From assembly GCA_024663395.1 (NCBI GenBank), contig JANFAH010000053.1, positions 310,001-374,000 on the forward strand: a stretch of 64,000 nucleotides of DNA. Direction: 5' to 3'. The notes below the pieces were generated by a model, which worked only from the letters and a program-made list of their open reading frames with translations, did not search any database and was not told the DNA's origin. Source of the DNA: Pisolithus tinctorius. Lineage: Eukaryota > Basidiomycota > Agaricomycetes > Boletales > Pisolithaceae. Position numbers and translations under genes: made by a program. Shown piece by piece: positions 50,301-60,697 of this stretch. The stretch's first letter is position 1. Each line of letters opens with the position of its first letter.

Positions 50301-50320
50301 GTGCTCGATATAGCACGCAT
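48108..50320 (-). CDS. CLN3/battenin family protein, copy 2 (inverted duplicate, frame damaged)
   Basis: Inverted duplicate of the gene at 29.2-31.3 kb, with introns retained, so it arose by DNA duplication, not by retrocopying. It keeps KLGLSFFLFGLINN-type sequence, VIILSAALDLVPPSTPKGII, GAAGLFGAFLWWELRGLGV, LPRPAAFLDPTTS and SLGIPPIPIRLLPLPAIVQL. Compared with copy 1 it has one extra base in the ESAFGIF stretch (near 48475), one in EELAKQ (near 48235) and one in FASLLAMPT (near 48178), so the C-terminal part is out of frame. An ATG exists at 50320 (MRAISSTSAGEDALQLQDL) that copy 1 lacks; the ATG matching copy 1 is at 50197. Probably a pseudogene in progress, unless the extra bases are errors. 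Confidence 0.85.
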
Positions 50321-50329
50321 ATTAGCCTG

Positions 50330-50968
50330 ATGGCAAGAAAAGCCCCGAAGTGGAGAGCCGCGTCTGCAAAACTACTACCACCCGAGGGGAATACGAGCAG
50401 GCTGTCCACGGTGTCAACCTCCATTTGGAAGTGACTTGTCGTAAGGCTCCTTTGCGCCCATACAGTTCTTGGCCAACTTGAGAGACTCTGGGCTCGCTCA
50501 AGTTCAGAAGAGCTGTTGACAGCCGTGTCTCCACAGAAAAAGGTACCCAAACCCAGCAGAATATATTTGGCATGTCTATGAGCACGGCCTAATACGCCTC
50601 GGAAGAGCTGGCACACTAGCTAGATATGTAAGTCTCACCGAGAGGTGGGCAGTTGAACCTAGTTGAACTTACCGGCCATTACTGCGACATAGAAAATTAG
50701 GGGAGGCCGCGCGTTCTTAATCCGAGGTTTCACGGTCGCCGAGTCAGCTCACACATGTAATTATTCTTCGATCGAGCTCTTGGGTCCCCGCCCTCCCTGA
50801 ACAGAGACCGGTTTGGGATTTGAAGCAACTACTAAAGGGTTCAAATAAAGCTGACGATCGAAAAGGAGTATCATTCAACAGCCTGGTAATAGTACATTTA
50901 CACAACTATTGTGCCCCTCTATTCGAGTAGCCGAGGCATCCTACCGCACAAGCGTGTCTTAACACGAA
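50330..50968. other. Interval beyond the duplicated block
   Basis: Contains a minus-strand open frame (50263-50616) that overlaps the duplication end and has no recognisable motif. It probably reflects the boundary of the duplication, not a gene. The rest shows nothing recognisable. Confidence 0.45.
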
Positions 50969-51017
50969 TCAGATCGTGAACGAAAGAACACCATTCCACA
51001 AACTCACCTTATTATCT

Positions 51018-51519
51018 TCAGTTGCACAGCTCATAATGGCCCTTCTCTCCGTCGGGGTGGGCAATGATACCGCAGAACTCCTTTTTGTGCGCGGTATAGA
51101 CGACGCGGGCCGGGCCAGGGTTATGCTTGGGATTCTTGTCGAAGGGGTACAAGTGACCGTCAGGGTAGACGGGGAATTCCAGCAGACTGACATGGTGATC
51201 CCTGCATCGCGTGTTGTGGAAAGCGATCCCGTCATAATTGGGGAAAGCGTGGGGGAATCCAGTAGATCCCGCTACAGGAGGGCGCTGCGCGGATGTTATC
51301 CTTTGCATGTTTGGCACTGATGTAGAAGTCGCCATGAGTGTTCCTGCAGGCGAACGCGTCCTTTAAAACCATCGTTCGTGAGCGCGCCCAGTCGAACGAG
51401 TAGAAAGGATGACCTACCGGTGCCTGTTGGCCGGGTTGCGCGGGGGCGGGATCAGTGGGAACGGCTAAAACTGGGACGACAGCGAGGGCAAGGAAGACGA
51501 AGCTCTTTGTCAACTGCAT
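51018..51519 (-). CDS. Secreted guanyl-specific ribonuclease, N1/T1 family (frame interrupted)
   Basis: Small extracellular RNase of the microbial N1/T1 fold. The ATG at 51519 opens a clear signal peptide (MQLTKSFVFLALAVVPVLA) followed by a short Pro/Gln-rich stretch and a domain with paired cysteines. The C-terminal part carries the family's catalytic layout: a Glu in LLEFPVYPDG, an Arg in PARVVYT and a His in FCGIIAHPDG, with the final Cys near the stop at 51018. The N-terminal and C-terminal parts lie in two frames one base apart, joined near 51275. The protein is about 165 residues, longer than RNase T1. A TATA-like TATTTAATA lies about 50 bp upstream. It could be a nutritional nuclease or a defence/competition RNase; sequence alone does not say. 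Confidence 0.83.
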
Positions 51520-51566
51520 AGTGGCTACAATGGTGGAAGCCTGGGGGCCCTCCGCTCCCCGGGACT

Positions 51567-51579
51567 GGTATTAAATACT
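51567..51579 (-). promoter_or_regulatory. TATA-like element of the RNase gene
   Basis: AGTATTTAATACC on the minus strand, about 50 bp before the ATG at 51519. Placement and AT-rich core fit a TATA box in an otherwise GC-richer stretch. Confidence 0.45.
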
Positions 51580-52440
51580 CTTGGACAGCTGCAGCTGCAT
51601 ACCCAGTCTCGCAATCCAAAGAAGAAGACTTGACCAAATACCGACAAAAGCGGTGAGTTGATTAGCGGTCTTTCGTATGCTAAAATCGAAGAAGGTAACA
51701 TTCCGAACTTCGAAGATACGTCAGCCAGTGATCAATCTACATGAGTTAGGCATCGATCATCAGACTGGCATTGCAAGAAGACGAGACTCACGTACACAAC
51801 TACCAGGTACTGGGCCAGTCTAGACCAGGCCTGATCAATCTCGAGGATATTGGTTGGTATGACCTACCTCAGTGAATCGAAGAAACTACGCTATCGTCAT
51901 GGCTCCTGCCTTATCTTGCTTGCTTCCGGACTCGGTGTTCACTGTTGGGTGGCGGATGAAAGAAGGAAACGTACGTGACCATCAAATTATAGCGGTTCGG
52001 AGTGGAGCTCGGCCTGGTCTCATCGCAAATGAGGTCGGTGCATGATAAAATTCGTGTACGGCGCGACAAGATCGTTCAGGGGATCCCCTTAATATGTCGC
52101 AAGGAGAATGTCTTCCAGACCTCTGGAGTTGACTTTCGCAAGTTGCTCCGCTGTATCTCTCGGTGATCAGAGGCAATTCGCGGGAAATTCGCCTTTCAAG
52201 GTCAAATTGATGCTGCAGAATGGGAATCGGGTTATACCTACCAGTCTTTGCCATGCTTCGGAATTCAATATCTAGCATTTGGTCGCAGACTTGCGGTTCT
52301 GGTCTACTCGTTTTTCATTGCGTTCTTCGAGCCTCAATAGGTCCTTCCTAATTTTGAGGTGGGAATACAACAATTGATATCCGAGCTGTCTGTGAGATAC
52401 AAGTGGTATGATATGTGCAGATATTATCACAAAAATGCGC
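51580..52440. other. Interval between IDP1 end and RNase promoter
   Basis: No gene recognised. Minus-strand frame 51982-52278 (98 codons) has no motif or supporting splice context. Nothing repetitive seen. Confidence 0.45.
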
Positions 52441-52444
52441 AAGC

Positions 52445-54117
52445 CTACAGCTTGGCAGCTCTGGCAGCCAACTTCTGCTTTAATTTATCCTGTAGTCGAC
52501 AGTGTGTCAGCCTTCGGACGCTCAAGGACAATCAGACATCTAGTACGCACGTTCACAGCATCCATATACACGTTCGTCACTACCCAATGCTCCCTCTTCA
52601 TATCCTTACCATGGATAGCCAACGCAAGATCCTTGGTCATGATGCCGTCTACGTCAATGACCTCGACGCATGCAACCTCGAGATCTTGGCAGAAGAGCCT
52701 CAGAGGCTCATTATTATCCAGCTTCGCACGGTGCAGCAAGCCGCGTGTCCATGCGAATATCGACGCAACAGGGTTCGTCGATGTCTCCTTCCCCTTCTGA
52801 TACTCCCGGTAGTGCCGAGTGACGGTTCCGTGCGCCGCCTCGCTCTCCACGACTTGGCCGTCAGGGGTGATGAGTTCGCTCGTCATCATACCGAGAGAGC
52901 CGAAGCCCTGGGCTAGAATGTCGGACTGGACGTCACCGTCATAGTTCTTACATGCCCATACGAAGCCGCCGGACGACTTGATGGCTTGTGCCACCATATC
53001 GTCGATTAGACGGTGCTCGTAGTAGATCCCGAGTTTCTCGAATTCTGCCTTATATTGCGTGTCATAAACCTCCTGGAAGATGTCTTTGAACCGTCCGTCG
53101 TATTTTTTCAATATTGTGTTTTTAGTCGACATAAACTACTGGTCAATTAGTGCTGTCAACTTCTTTTCCGAATAGAACTTTCATACCAGAGGCATCTTCT
53201 TGGACAATGCCATCTTGAAGGACGAGTGTGCAAAACCGGTGATGGACTATGTGGACAGAGGTCAACGTTGTGCGCGCTGGTCGACGTAGGAAAAACGCAC
53301 TTCATCTGTATTATACATGGCCATAGCTACCCCCTTTCCTTTGAAATCGTAAACATCGAGAGCGGTTGGTGCTCCTCCGTTGGCCTGGGGTATAGATAAG
53401 TTGCAGTTTTCCAGGTCCCGGTGCGAGGAAATCGGTTGAACGGTACTAGGTGCAGTGTTGATTACCTCAAACCTATCAAAGAGGTCTGCAACTTACTTGA
53501 TCACCGAAAGCGTGACGGCCGATGACAATTGGTTTTATCCAACCCGGCACAGGCTTGGGAATCCGACTCAGGATGATGGGTTCACGAAAGACAGTACCGC
53601 CAAGAATGTTACGAATCTGATGCGACATTCAAGCCATCAGCCCAGGAATGCAGAACATGAGAAACTAGCCACCCACTGTACCATTGGGACTCTTCCACAT
53701 TTCCTTCAGGTTAAACTCCTTAACACGGGCCTCGTCTGGAGTAATCGTTGCACATTTTATGCCGACCTTGTATTGTTGAATGGCCTTGGCGGCTTCAATT
53801 GTCACCGAGTCGTTAGTCTGATCGTGATGGTCAGCCCGTAAAGTACCGGGGTTACATCGAGCTAAAACGGACAAACCTCATCACGGTATTCCAAACCCAG
53901 ATCATAATACTTGATGTCAAGTTGAAGATAAGGTAAGATAAGCTGGCGCAATTGGATCGACTTAGCAAGGTCGATGTTCTGGCACGAGGGATAGACTCAC
54001 CTCTTCCCTGATCTTCTTCCAGATGATACGGGTCATCTCATCGCCATCGAGCTCGACGACAGGATTCTTTACGATGATTTTTTTCGTGTTCTCTGGGGGC
54101 TTTGCGTCAGCAGTCAT
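52445..54117 (-). CDS. IDP1: NADP-dependent isocitrate dehydrogenase
   Basis: Oxidatively decarboxylates isocitrate to 2-oxoglutarate, making NADPH. The ATG at 54117 gives [20 protein letters not shown], then [16 protein letters not shown] (substrate-site region), [173 protein letters not shown] and [20 protein letters not shown]. The last exon is [14 protein letters not shown]. One extra base is needed near 53384 (YTP / [14 protein letters not shown]). There is no obvious mitochondrial presequence from this ATG, so a cytosolic form is likely. Very secure. Confidence 0.97.
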
Positions 54118-54119
54118 GG

Positions 54120-55075
54120 TCTACGATTTCAATCTGGGTGCTGATGCTGAGAGGCGAAGGCGCCAACTCCACATCCAGATCAGCCACATTACATTGAACT
54201 TGCTGATAAATTGCAGCCACCGCATGTGAATGTCATGAATACTTACGCCATCTCTGCGACATAGCAAATCCTCGCGAAGTTGGCTGGGCTACGATGGGCG
54301 AACGCCTCGCAAGGAGGAGCGTCTGGTTGCGTAACATGGTGCTGTGGCAAGCAGACAAACGACGATGGTAGAGGGCAGAAATATATGGGAAAACTCGGTG
54401 CAAAAATGACAAGCTGTGGATTTCTCTTGACCCTCCGGAGCCCCGAGATTTTGATTTATAACCGAACGCGGAAACGCTCAGCTACCAGCTGTCAGCCGCA
54501 CACCTGCACCAGGGACCAATAGCAACAGACGACGTGGGCGGGTCGCCAGGTGCGTGGGGACGGCGCGCTAACGGGAAAACCTTTCTGCCAAATAAGCAGT
54601 TGGCCAAAGCTTTTGTAGGCTCTCGTATCCCCTTGGAGAGTCTCATGGCCCATGCGGGGAGAGCAAGGTACTACAAAAAAAGTTCAATTGCATATTGTTG
54701 CCACATGTCCAAATTGCAGCTGGCGTTTACTAAGGAACACGATCGTATTACGCAAGGGCTGACCGTGTCTACACGGGTATGTATTAGCATAAGTAATGAA
54801 CATATTCCATGTGACCAGCTTGATCCAAGTTGCCAATTGAGTCGGCCGATGTGCATTCCATAGCGGAGGCCGTTAGCCTCCATTGGTATGGTCACTCTGG
54901 TCACCAGACTACATAGCCGATGTGATGCAATGCAGCGACCACAGTAGCCAACGAGACTGCATGTAGCAGTACATTTTCGATCTCTACAGTAGACTCAAAT
55001 GGGATCGCTGTACAATGCCCGATATCTATTAGGGCCCCTAGCAAAGGGAGCAAGGGTAACCTCCTAGACCCAACC
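54120..55075. other. Divergent promoter interval IDP1 / RRP43
   Basis: Nearly 1 kb between two head-to-head genes. Open frames present (54280-54522, 54534-54863) show no conserved sequence. No clear TATA box was found. Confidence 0.5.
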
Positions 55076-55078
55076 ACC

Positions 55079-56540
55079 ATGTCCGTCATACCCGATGAAA
55101 AGAACCCTACGCCAATAAATCAAGTACAGTCTGACGAGCTTCGCGCACAAATCTTCCAGCGTCTTCACCCACACGCTTACCTCGACCGGTTCCTCACAGA
55201 AGGCGTCAGGCCAGACGGTCGCACTCCAGAAGAGTGGAGAGACGTGTTCATCAACGTCGGTACGTTTTCCTTTGATCCTGTACCGAGTTCTCGAAGGAAG
55301 ATCGGAGGAAAGCGTGTAGCTGCGCCAGGGTAAATGTTTCTGACTGACAAATAACTTTCGGTCCTCCGCTAGGCTCGATATCGACGGCAAACGGTTCAGC
55401 CCTTGTAAGGATCGGTGGAACCACGATCATCTGTGGTGTCAAAGCTGAAATCGCGGAACCAGAGTTGGATACCCCGGACCAAGGTTTCCTAGGTAAGTTA
55501 TCCCTTTCCATCGTTCGTAGCAAATCGCGACAAGAACCCGCCTCGAGCGACATGTTCTGGGCGATGTGGGTATATCGTTTTATCGTTTCCGACCCGGATT
55601 TCTCCTAGTGCCAAACATCGACCTCCCTGCCATATGTTCTCCGAAATTCAAGCCTGGACCTCCTTCGGAGGAGGCTCAGGTACTGTCTGAACGACTCAAT
55701 GCCGCGCTTGTCAGGTACGTGTCTTCATGTCTTTTCCCCCTCTCTACCGTTGTCTTATCCTCACGTGTTATGTCGCCCTCCCATTGTATCTACACCAGCA
55801 CACAACTTCTACCTCTCACGACACTCTGCATTGAGCCCGGACGATCCGTGTGGTGTCTCTACGTTGACGCAACCTGCATCAATTATGACGGGAACGCGTT
55901 TGACGCAGCCCTTCTCGCGATGGTTGCCGCTCTTCGAAACAGTGAGGATAAATCTGGTCCTGCTCGCGCCTGCTGCTGCCACTAATGGGCATTTCTTACT
56001 GCCGCTTCGACTCCCTGCATGGCTCCTTTTACACTCGTCATGCTGCGATAGCAACTTTGCCTGAGTGCACCTATAACGAGGAGACTGGCCGTACAACGTG
56101 TCGTTCTCGCACAGCGCGTCGTCCACTCCCTCTCAATGAAGATAAGGTTATCGTAGGGCTCAGCTTTGGGGTTGTTCCGACTCCGAGTATTCCCATGGGT
56201 CTGGACACGAGTGAAGGAAAGAACACGTGAGTCCCACCCTGACTCCGTATTTTCTTCTCGTGCATGAGTCGACGAATGTTGATGACTCGACCTGACACTG
56301 GTCATTAGCTCCCGGACGACTGGCCCGATACTCCTTGCGGACCCGACGGCTTTCGAGGAACCTCTCCTAGCACGAGTGGTCACAGTTGTTGTCGACGTGC
56401 AGGGTCGCGTCGTCTCTGTGGAAGGTGGTGTGTGCGGAAAGTCGGGTGCGGACCATGATGAGGACGAGGGCTCGACGTTCATAGAAAAGTCCCTTCAAGC
56501 TGCTCAGGCACGGGCGAAAATATTACACCAGCTTCTATGA
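55079..56540 (+). CDS. RRP43: Exosome complex component Rrp43 (RNase PH fold)
   Basis: Core-ring subunit of the RNA exosome, acting in nuclear and cytoplasmic RNA 3' processing and decay; catalytically inactive PH-ring subunit. N-terminal FQRLHPHAYLDRFLTEGVRP and DGRTPEEWRDVFINVG are hallmarks of the family. Then come SISTANGSALVRIGGTTIIC, GVKAEIAEPELDTPDQGFL, VPNIDLPAICSPKFKPGPPS, TLCIEPGRSVWCLYVD, CINYDGNAFDAALLAMVAAL, ILLADPTAFEEPLL and a C-terminal EKSLQAAQARAKILHQLL. Several short introns; no frame correction needed in the exons I could join. The NYDGNAFDAALLA block marks the Rrp42/43/45 branch; the N-terminus favours Rrp43. Confidence 0.88.
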
Positions 56541-56723
56541 TGACAAGTTGGTTATCAAAAATGATAAACTGCATGACGGTGTAATCCTCATGATAGCCTC
56601 CTAGTGTCGGGCGTTACCTCAAAGCTCTCAAGGCTACGTTGGAAAAGAGGGGAAGGACATTGATGAACCAACCCTTCACTAAGACTTGAAATGAAGCGTA
56701 ACTGTTGTTTTAGACCCCCAGGC

Positions 56724-56953
56724 TTAGTCTCTCCCCATCCAGGGCTTTTCTTTCTTCTTTCTCAGCATTTCCTCATCTTCAGCCTTTAACTCGGCGTCGA
56801 TCTTCGCACCCTTGGATGGTTCGTTTCCATGGACTGTTGCAGGTCCAAGAGGGTCTACTTTGGGATCTGCGGACCTTATCCTCGATTCATCATAGGGACG
56901 CTGTTTCCAAGCGGTCTCCATGGTTTTGCCGATGCTGCGCTCGTCCCTGTAGA
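56724..56953 (-). CDS. Last exon of a small charged protein (unassigned)
   Basis: An acceptor-like TCTACAG on the minus strand precedes an open exon reading DERSIGKTMETAWKQRPYDE, then SADPKVDPLGPATVHGNEPS and ending DEEMLRKKKEKPWMGRD. It is highly charged, with no membrane segment. If translation starts at the internal ATG (56921) the product is 65 residues; upstream exons were not resolved. It converges with RRP43. Function unknown. Confidence 0.4.
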
Positions 56954-56959
56954 AAAGGC

Positions 56960-57585
56960 TTCAGTGCCCACTGACCACTACTTGTGCGAGCCACAATGCC
57001 TGGACGTACATATCTTCGATATCAAAATGCGACCGCTCCCAGGCCTCGTTGGTCTTTTTTGGAGGATTATGGTCTGTGGGTGGCGATGTCCTGGGGCAAT
57101 GAACACAACATCAATTGGTATTTTGCAGACCGCTAACTGTGAGGCACCGACTTTTGGTCACCGTCTTCGTATACTTGAGGGTTGCCAACCTTGGACATCA
57201 TTGCACCAGCACGAATGTCTTTGTGTGTCATTTCTCTTCGTTGAGCTGAGATGTGTGAATACTACTAGTGTACTGCGACCCGAGGAAGAATTTTGGAGGT
57301 TCGACTCAAGGTTGGCTCGAAAACGTTGTGCTGGTCAGGGGCTCTGGGTCATCATGATGTAACCTATGATGCAACCCATGCGGGCATAACCGCTAAAGTG
57401 TCAATTCGAGCTTGCCGAACTCACAATGGACTGGATCTGCGTTCGACAAGACAATATATTGCAACGAAGTTAGGTAGCTTTGCATACAGTAGATATGTGC
57501 GTGCCACCGACGACACCAGATGCATGCCACATTGCAATGTGACCTGGTGGAGATCGAATACAACGCTTACGCCGGCGTTTAGGAA
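56960..57585. other. Interval upstream of the small charged exon
   Basis: May contain 5' exons of the small charged protein on the minus strand, but I could not identify convincing ones. Plus-strand open frames here show no motif. Confidence 0.4.
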
Positions 57586-57590
57586 CGAGT

Positions 57591-58532
57591 CTACGTCCTT
57601 AACCATGCTGTCTTTGCTATCTTCTTCAGTTTTTTCTGTTCCTTGAATCGTTCCTGTATAAAATAAAGAATGATTCCAAGAGCATCAGTACATCCGTTCA
57701 CACGAGAATCGTACACACCGCGTACGTTCCTCCCCCTCTCCCACATGGCTCAGCAATGGAAAGAGAAAAGGATGGATCAAAGTGACAAACGTCGCGTAAC
57801 ACTCACCAAATCCTTCTTTGATGGTCTCTTCCTCTTTTTACCGACTTCCCCCTCTTCTCTTTGTCTTTCCTCGACCTCCTTCTCCCACGCGCTCGTGTCA
57901 AAGTAGAACTCGCTCATGCGTTTCATGCGTTCGTACTCGGAGAGATGCTGAGGTGTACGCCCATCGGCAGCAGTGAAAGCGCCCGTGCGAGCGTTGAAGC
58001 GGGCGGTAAAGGCGCCTCCCGGAGTTGCATGAGCGGGCAAGGCAAGGGAGGGGTCGAGATGAGCGAGCGAGGGGTCGATGCCTGCGGCCATCGCACGGGC
58101 CTCTAGGGAATTAGGATCGTATGGGTTATGATTGGTATTTTTTGAGTCATTTGGGTCAGAGGACGTCGAGGAAGACGGGCCAGCGGACGGTTGTTGGATG
58201 GGGTTAACCCAGGTAGTCTCTCTGGTTTCTGTGTTGTGGAAATAATAAGCACCATGTTGGGGGGAATAAATGGCCTGCCATGCACCAGCGGACAGTGTGC
58301 CCGATGATGCTGGAGTGGCTCCGGTGTCGGTGGAGGATGGGGCGGTGTCAGAGGCCGAAGAAGATTGAGCGTCGCCCGTGTCTGGCGACGTCGACCTGAC
58401 ATTGTCCTTGTCGCTGCTCGTCGTTGCCGCTGATTCTGGCTCTGGGGATGGCTCAGACGTCGCTCCACGCGATGCAGAGGGACTCAGCTGGTCTTCTGGG
58501 TTGCTCGACGGCGCTGGGGAGGGACTCGTCAT
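57591..58532 (-). CDS. WW-domain protein
   Basis: Contains one WW domain, a proline-motif binding module: WQAIYSPQHGAYYFHNTETR then ETTWVNP, with both signature tryptophans and the aromatic pair. The N-terminal about 80 residues from the ATG at 58532 are Ser/Pro/Thr-rich (MTSPSPAPSSNPEDQ). After the WW domain come NPYDPNSLEARAMAAGIDPS, FTARFNARTGAFTAADGRTP and EYERMKRMSEFYFDTSAWEK with a basic GKKRKRPSKKDLV. An intron then joins a short last exon, ERFKEQKKLKKIAKTAWLRT, ending at 57591. The layout suggests a small nuclear protein in RNA processing, but that is inference. No frameshift. Confidence 0.85.
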
Positions 58533-58619
58533 CGTCGCTTGCAACAAAAATGATCGGGTATTATTTTGTGTTTGTATAAATAATAATTAACATAATTGAT
58601 AACAGGGTATTAATCGACG
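58533..58619. promoter_or_regulatory. 87-bp divergent promoter between WW-protein and USP genes
   Basis: The two start codons face away from each other with only 87 bp between them. A TATAAATAA lies at 58575-58583, 37 nt before the USP start on the plus strand. Such a short shared region makes co-regulation likely, and one 5' UTR must be very short. Confidence 0.6.
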
Positions 58620-59869
58620 ATGAGCATCATCATCACCGAGCCATCCACACACATGCAACTGCCCGCGCCGCCAGCTCTGCGCTCGGCACTCAAGCAGCCG
58701 GCGGTGTCGCGTCCATCGTCGCCGTCCCAGCCGCTGTTGTCACCGACGACCGGCCCACGTGATGGCAGCAGCACACACCTCTCGTCTCCGCCGCCCCCGA
58801 CGAGGACAACGTCAAGCTCGTCTCTGGTAGGGATCTTGCTCAACCCAGCATCTAGCAGGCCATCTACCGCCGTAACATCAGGCACCTCCATGGGCGCCCT
58901 TTCACCAGGCTCACCACCCGTGCACAGTCCCGGTCTGCCCATCGCAGCTCAGGGCTACACTCCCAAGGTCTCTTTCGACACCTTCGAAAACCCCGCTGCG
59001 TCCATGTTCTCCTACACCCTACGTGTTGAATCGGAAGGCTACACACGCAACCCAGCTTCCCGCGTCTTTCTTTGCGCTTCCAGCCCAGATGAGAGTGGCC
59101 GTGAGGCGTTGGACTGGGCCCTCGAATGTCTCGTACAAGACGGCGACGAGCTTATCGTATTTAGAGGCATAGACCAAGATGAACTCGGTAAGTTGTCCCT
59201 CCATATGTGTGCCTTACTCACCGTCCTTGCCATTCCATTTTGGGCATGCAGACAAAGACCATGAACTCGTCCGCGAAGAGGCACGCGAATTGATGAGACA
59301 GATTCAGGAAAAATGCGTAGAATACGATCCAGAGCGAAAGGTTCGTTCATATATGTATATATATTGATCGTGGTGTGTTTCGACGCTCTGTTTAGGTGTC
59401 CATCGTACTCGAGTTCATCGCTGGCCGCCCGACAACGACCCTCGATCGTCTCATCGCCCTCTACCGTCCTGATTCCGTCGTCGTTGGCATGAGAGGACAG
59501 CGAGGTGTAATGTCTGGTGTTCTTAATTTTGGTGCTGCAGGCGTTTTCAATAGTAAGTTTCCAGCGCTTTTCATCGGGTGCTGGTCTTTCATCCACTTCT
59601 CTTTCTCAAGGCGTTGGCTCAGTGTCTAGATATACTCTCTCTCACTCCCCTGTTCCCGTTATTGTCGTCCGGCCAGAGAGCAAGGTCCGCAAGGTCTTGG
59701 AAAAGCGCAAACGTAACCCCAAGCGGGGCACACACTTTGACGAGTGAGTATTTTGTTGACAGGAGCACACCTCTTTTCACTCTTGTTCCTAAATATTTCG
59801 CTCTGTAGGCTTGTCCGTGAAAGGTCCCGAAATGCAAACTTGACGCAGCCATCGACGAGCAAGACCTAG
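58620..59869 (+). CDS. Universal stress protein (UspA) domain protein
   Basis: Cytosolic nucleotide-binding UspA-fold protein. A long Pro/Ser-rich N-terminus (LPAPPALRSALKQPAVSRPS) of about 130 residues precedes the domain: RVFLCASSPDESGREALDWA, LVQDGDELIVFRGIDQDEL, then DHELVREEARELMRQIQEKC, VSIVLEFIAGRPTTTLDRLI, YRPDSVVVGMRGQRG. After an intron the ATP-binding end appears: SVGSVSRYTLSHSPVPVIVV. The C-terminus is basic (KVRKVLEKRKRNPKRG) and ends LTQPSTSKT. All junctions checked keep the frame. The G-2x-G-9x-G(S/T) nucleotide motif is recognisable but interrupted by about 14 extra residues (VMSGVLNFGAAGVFN) between GMRGQRG and GSVS. Fungal USPs of this layout are common; the specific role is unknown. 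Confidence 0.9.
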
Positions 59870-60690
59870 GCTATCTGAACGCCTATTTTTCCTTTCCACC
59901 CTGGTGTCCCCGATGAGCAACAAATGTATTCGTTGCGTTCCAGCATGCTTTTGGATGGTATTGTCATTCGCTTATGATCTCTCAACTTCCTGAGGGGCCA
60001 TGCATGTGTCTACCCATTTATCCGAACCCTGCACCACTCTGGACTCATTAGCCGTGTACGGTTTTTTGGCTCGCCCAGCACCACACTGTATCCAGTATCC
60101 TAACACTACAAACGCCACTCCAGTACTCTTCATACTATCTAGACATATCCCCAGAATCACTTTCATTCGAGGCAATCGGGGTGGTGACGAATCCTCCGTG
60201 TTGTGCCTGGCATTACCCACATCGAACGTTTTTGGCCGGGCCACCGTCGACCCTGTGAACGCCGTCGCGGTACCAGTTCGCCGTCCCACCCTTCCCTTCT
60301 CGAGACGCACGGCAGATTTCTTTTCCCATGTCGATCGTCTTCCAACCGTTGTTTGCTTGGCTGCCTTGCGGGTTAAACATTAACCCCAGAAGTCCAGACA
60401 CGCGCAATGCTCACATGATCAGTGCCTCTCCCGCATTATCCCGCATATCATTCACAACTCCTTTCTTCTTTCACGTCCATTCTGCTTGGGTACCTAGGGC
60501 ATTGTACATATACGAAAGCAATTTCTGATTTTCGAACTTCGCCAACTGATACGATGGTATTACAACCGTCGCGGAAGACTACAAAGCAACGGAGCAACAT
60601 TGATCAGAGGTATGTATCGGCCAGGTGGATATGACCAATTCGCGTTCCCCATAAGCAGACATGATGCCGGCCAAGCTATTTTCGCGGATG
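59870..60690. other. 3' interval between USP and NmrA-like genes
   Basis: Convergent 3' ends with no gene recognised. Open frames such as 60000-60383 (+) and 59972-60310 (-) overlap on opposite strands and carry no motif. Confidence 0.5.
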
Positions 60691-60697
60691 AGCCATT

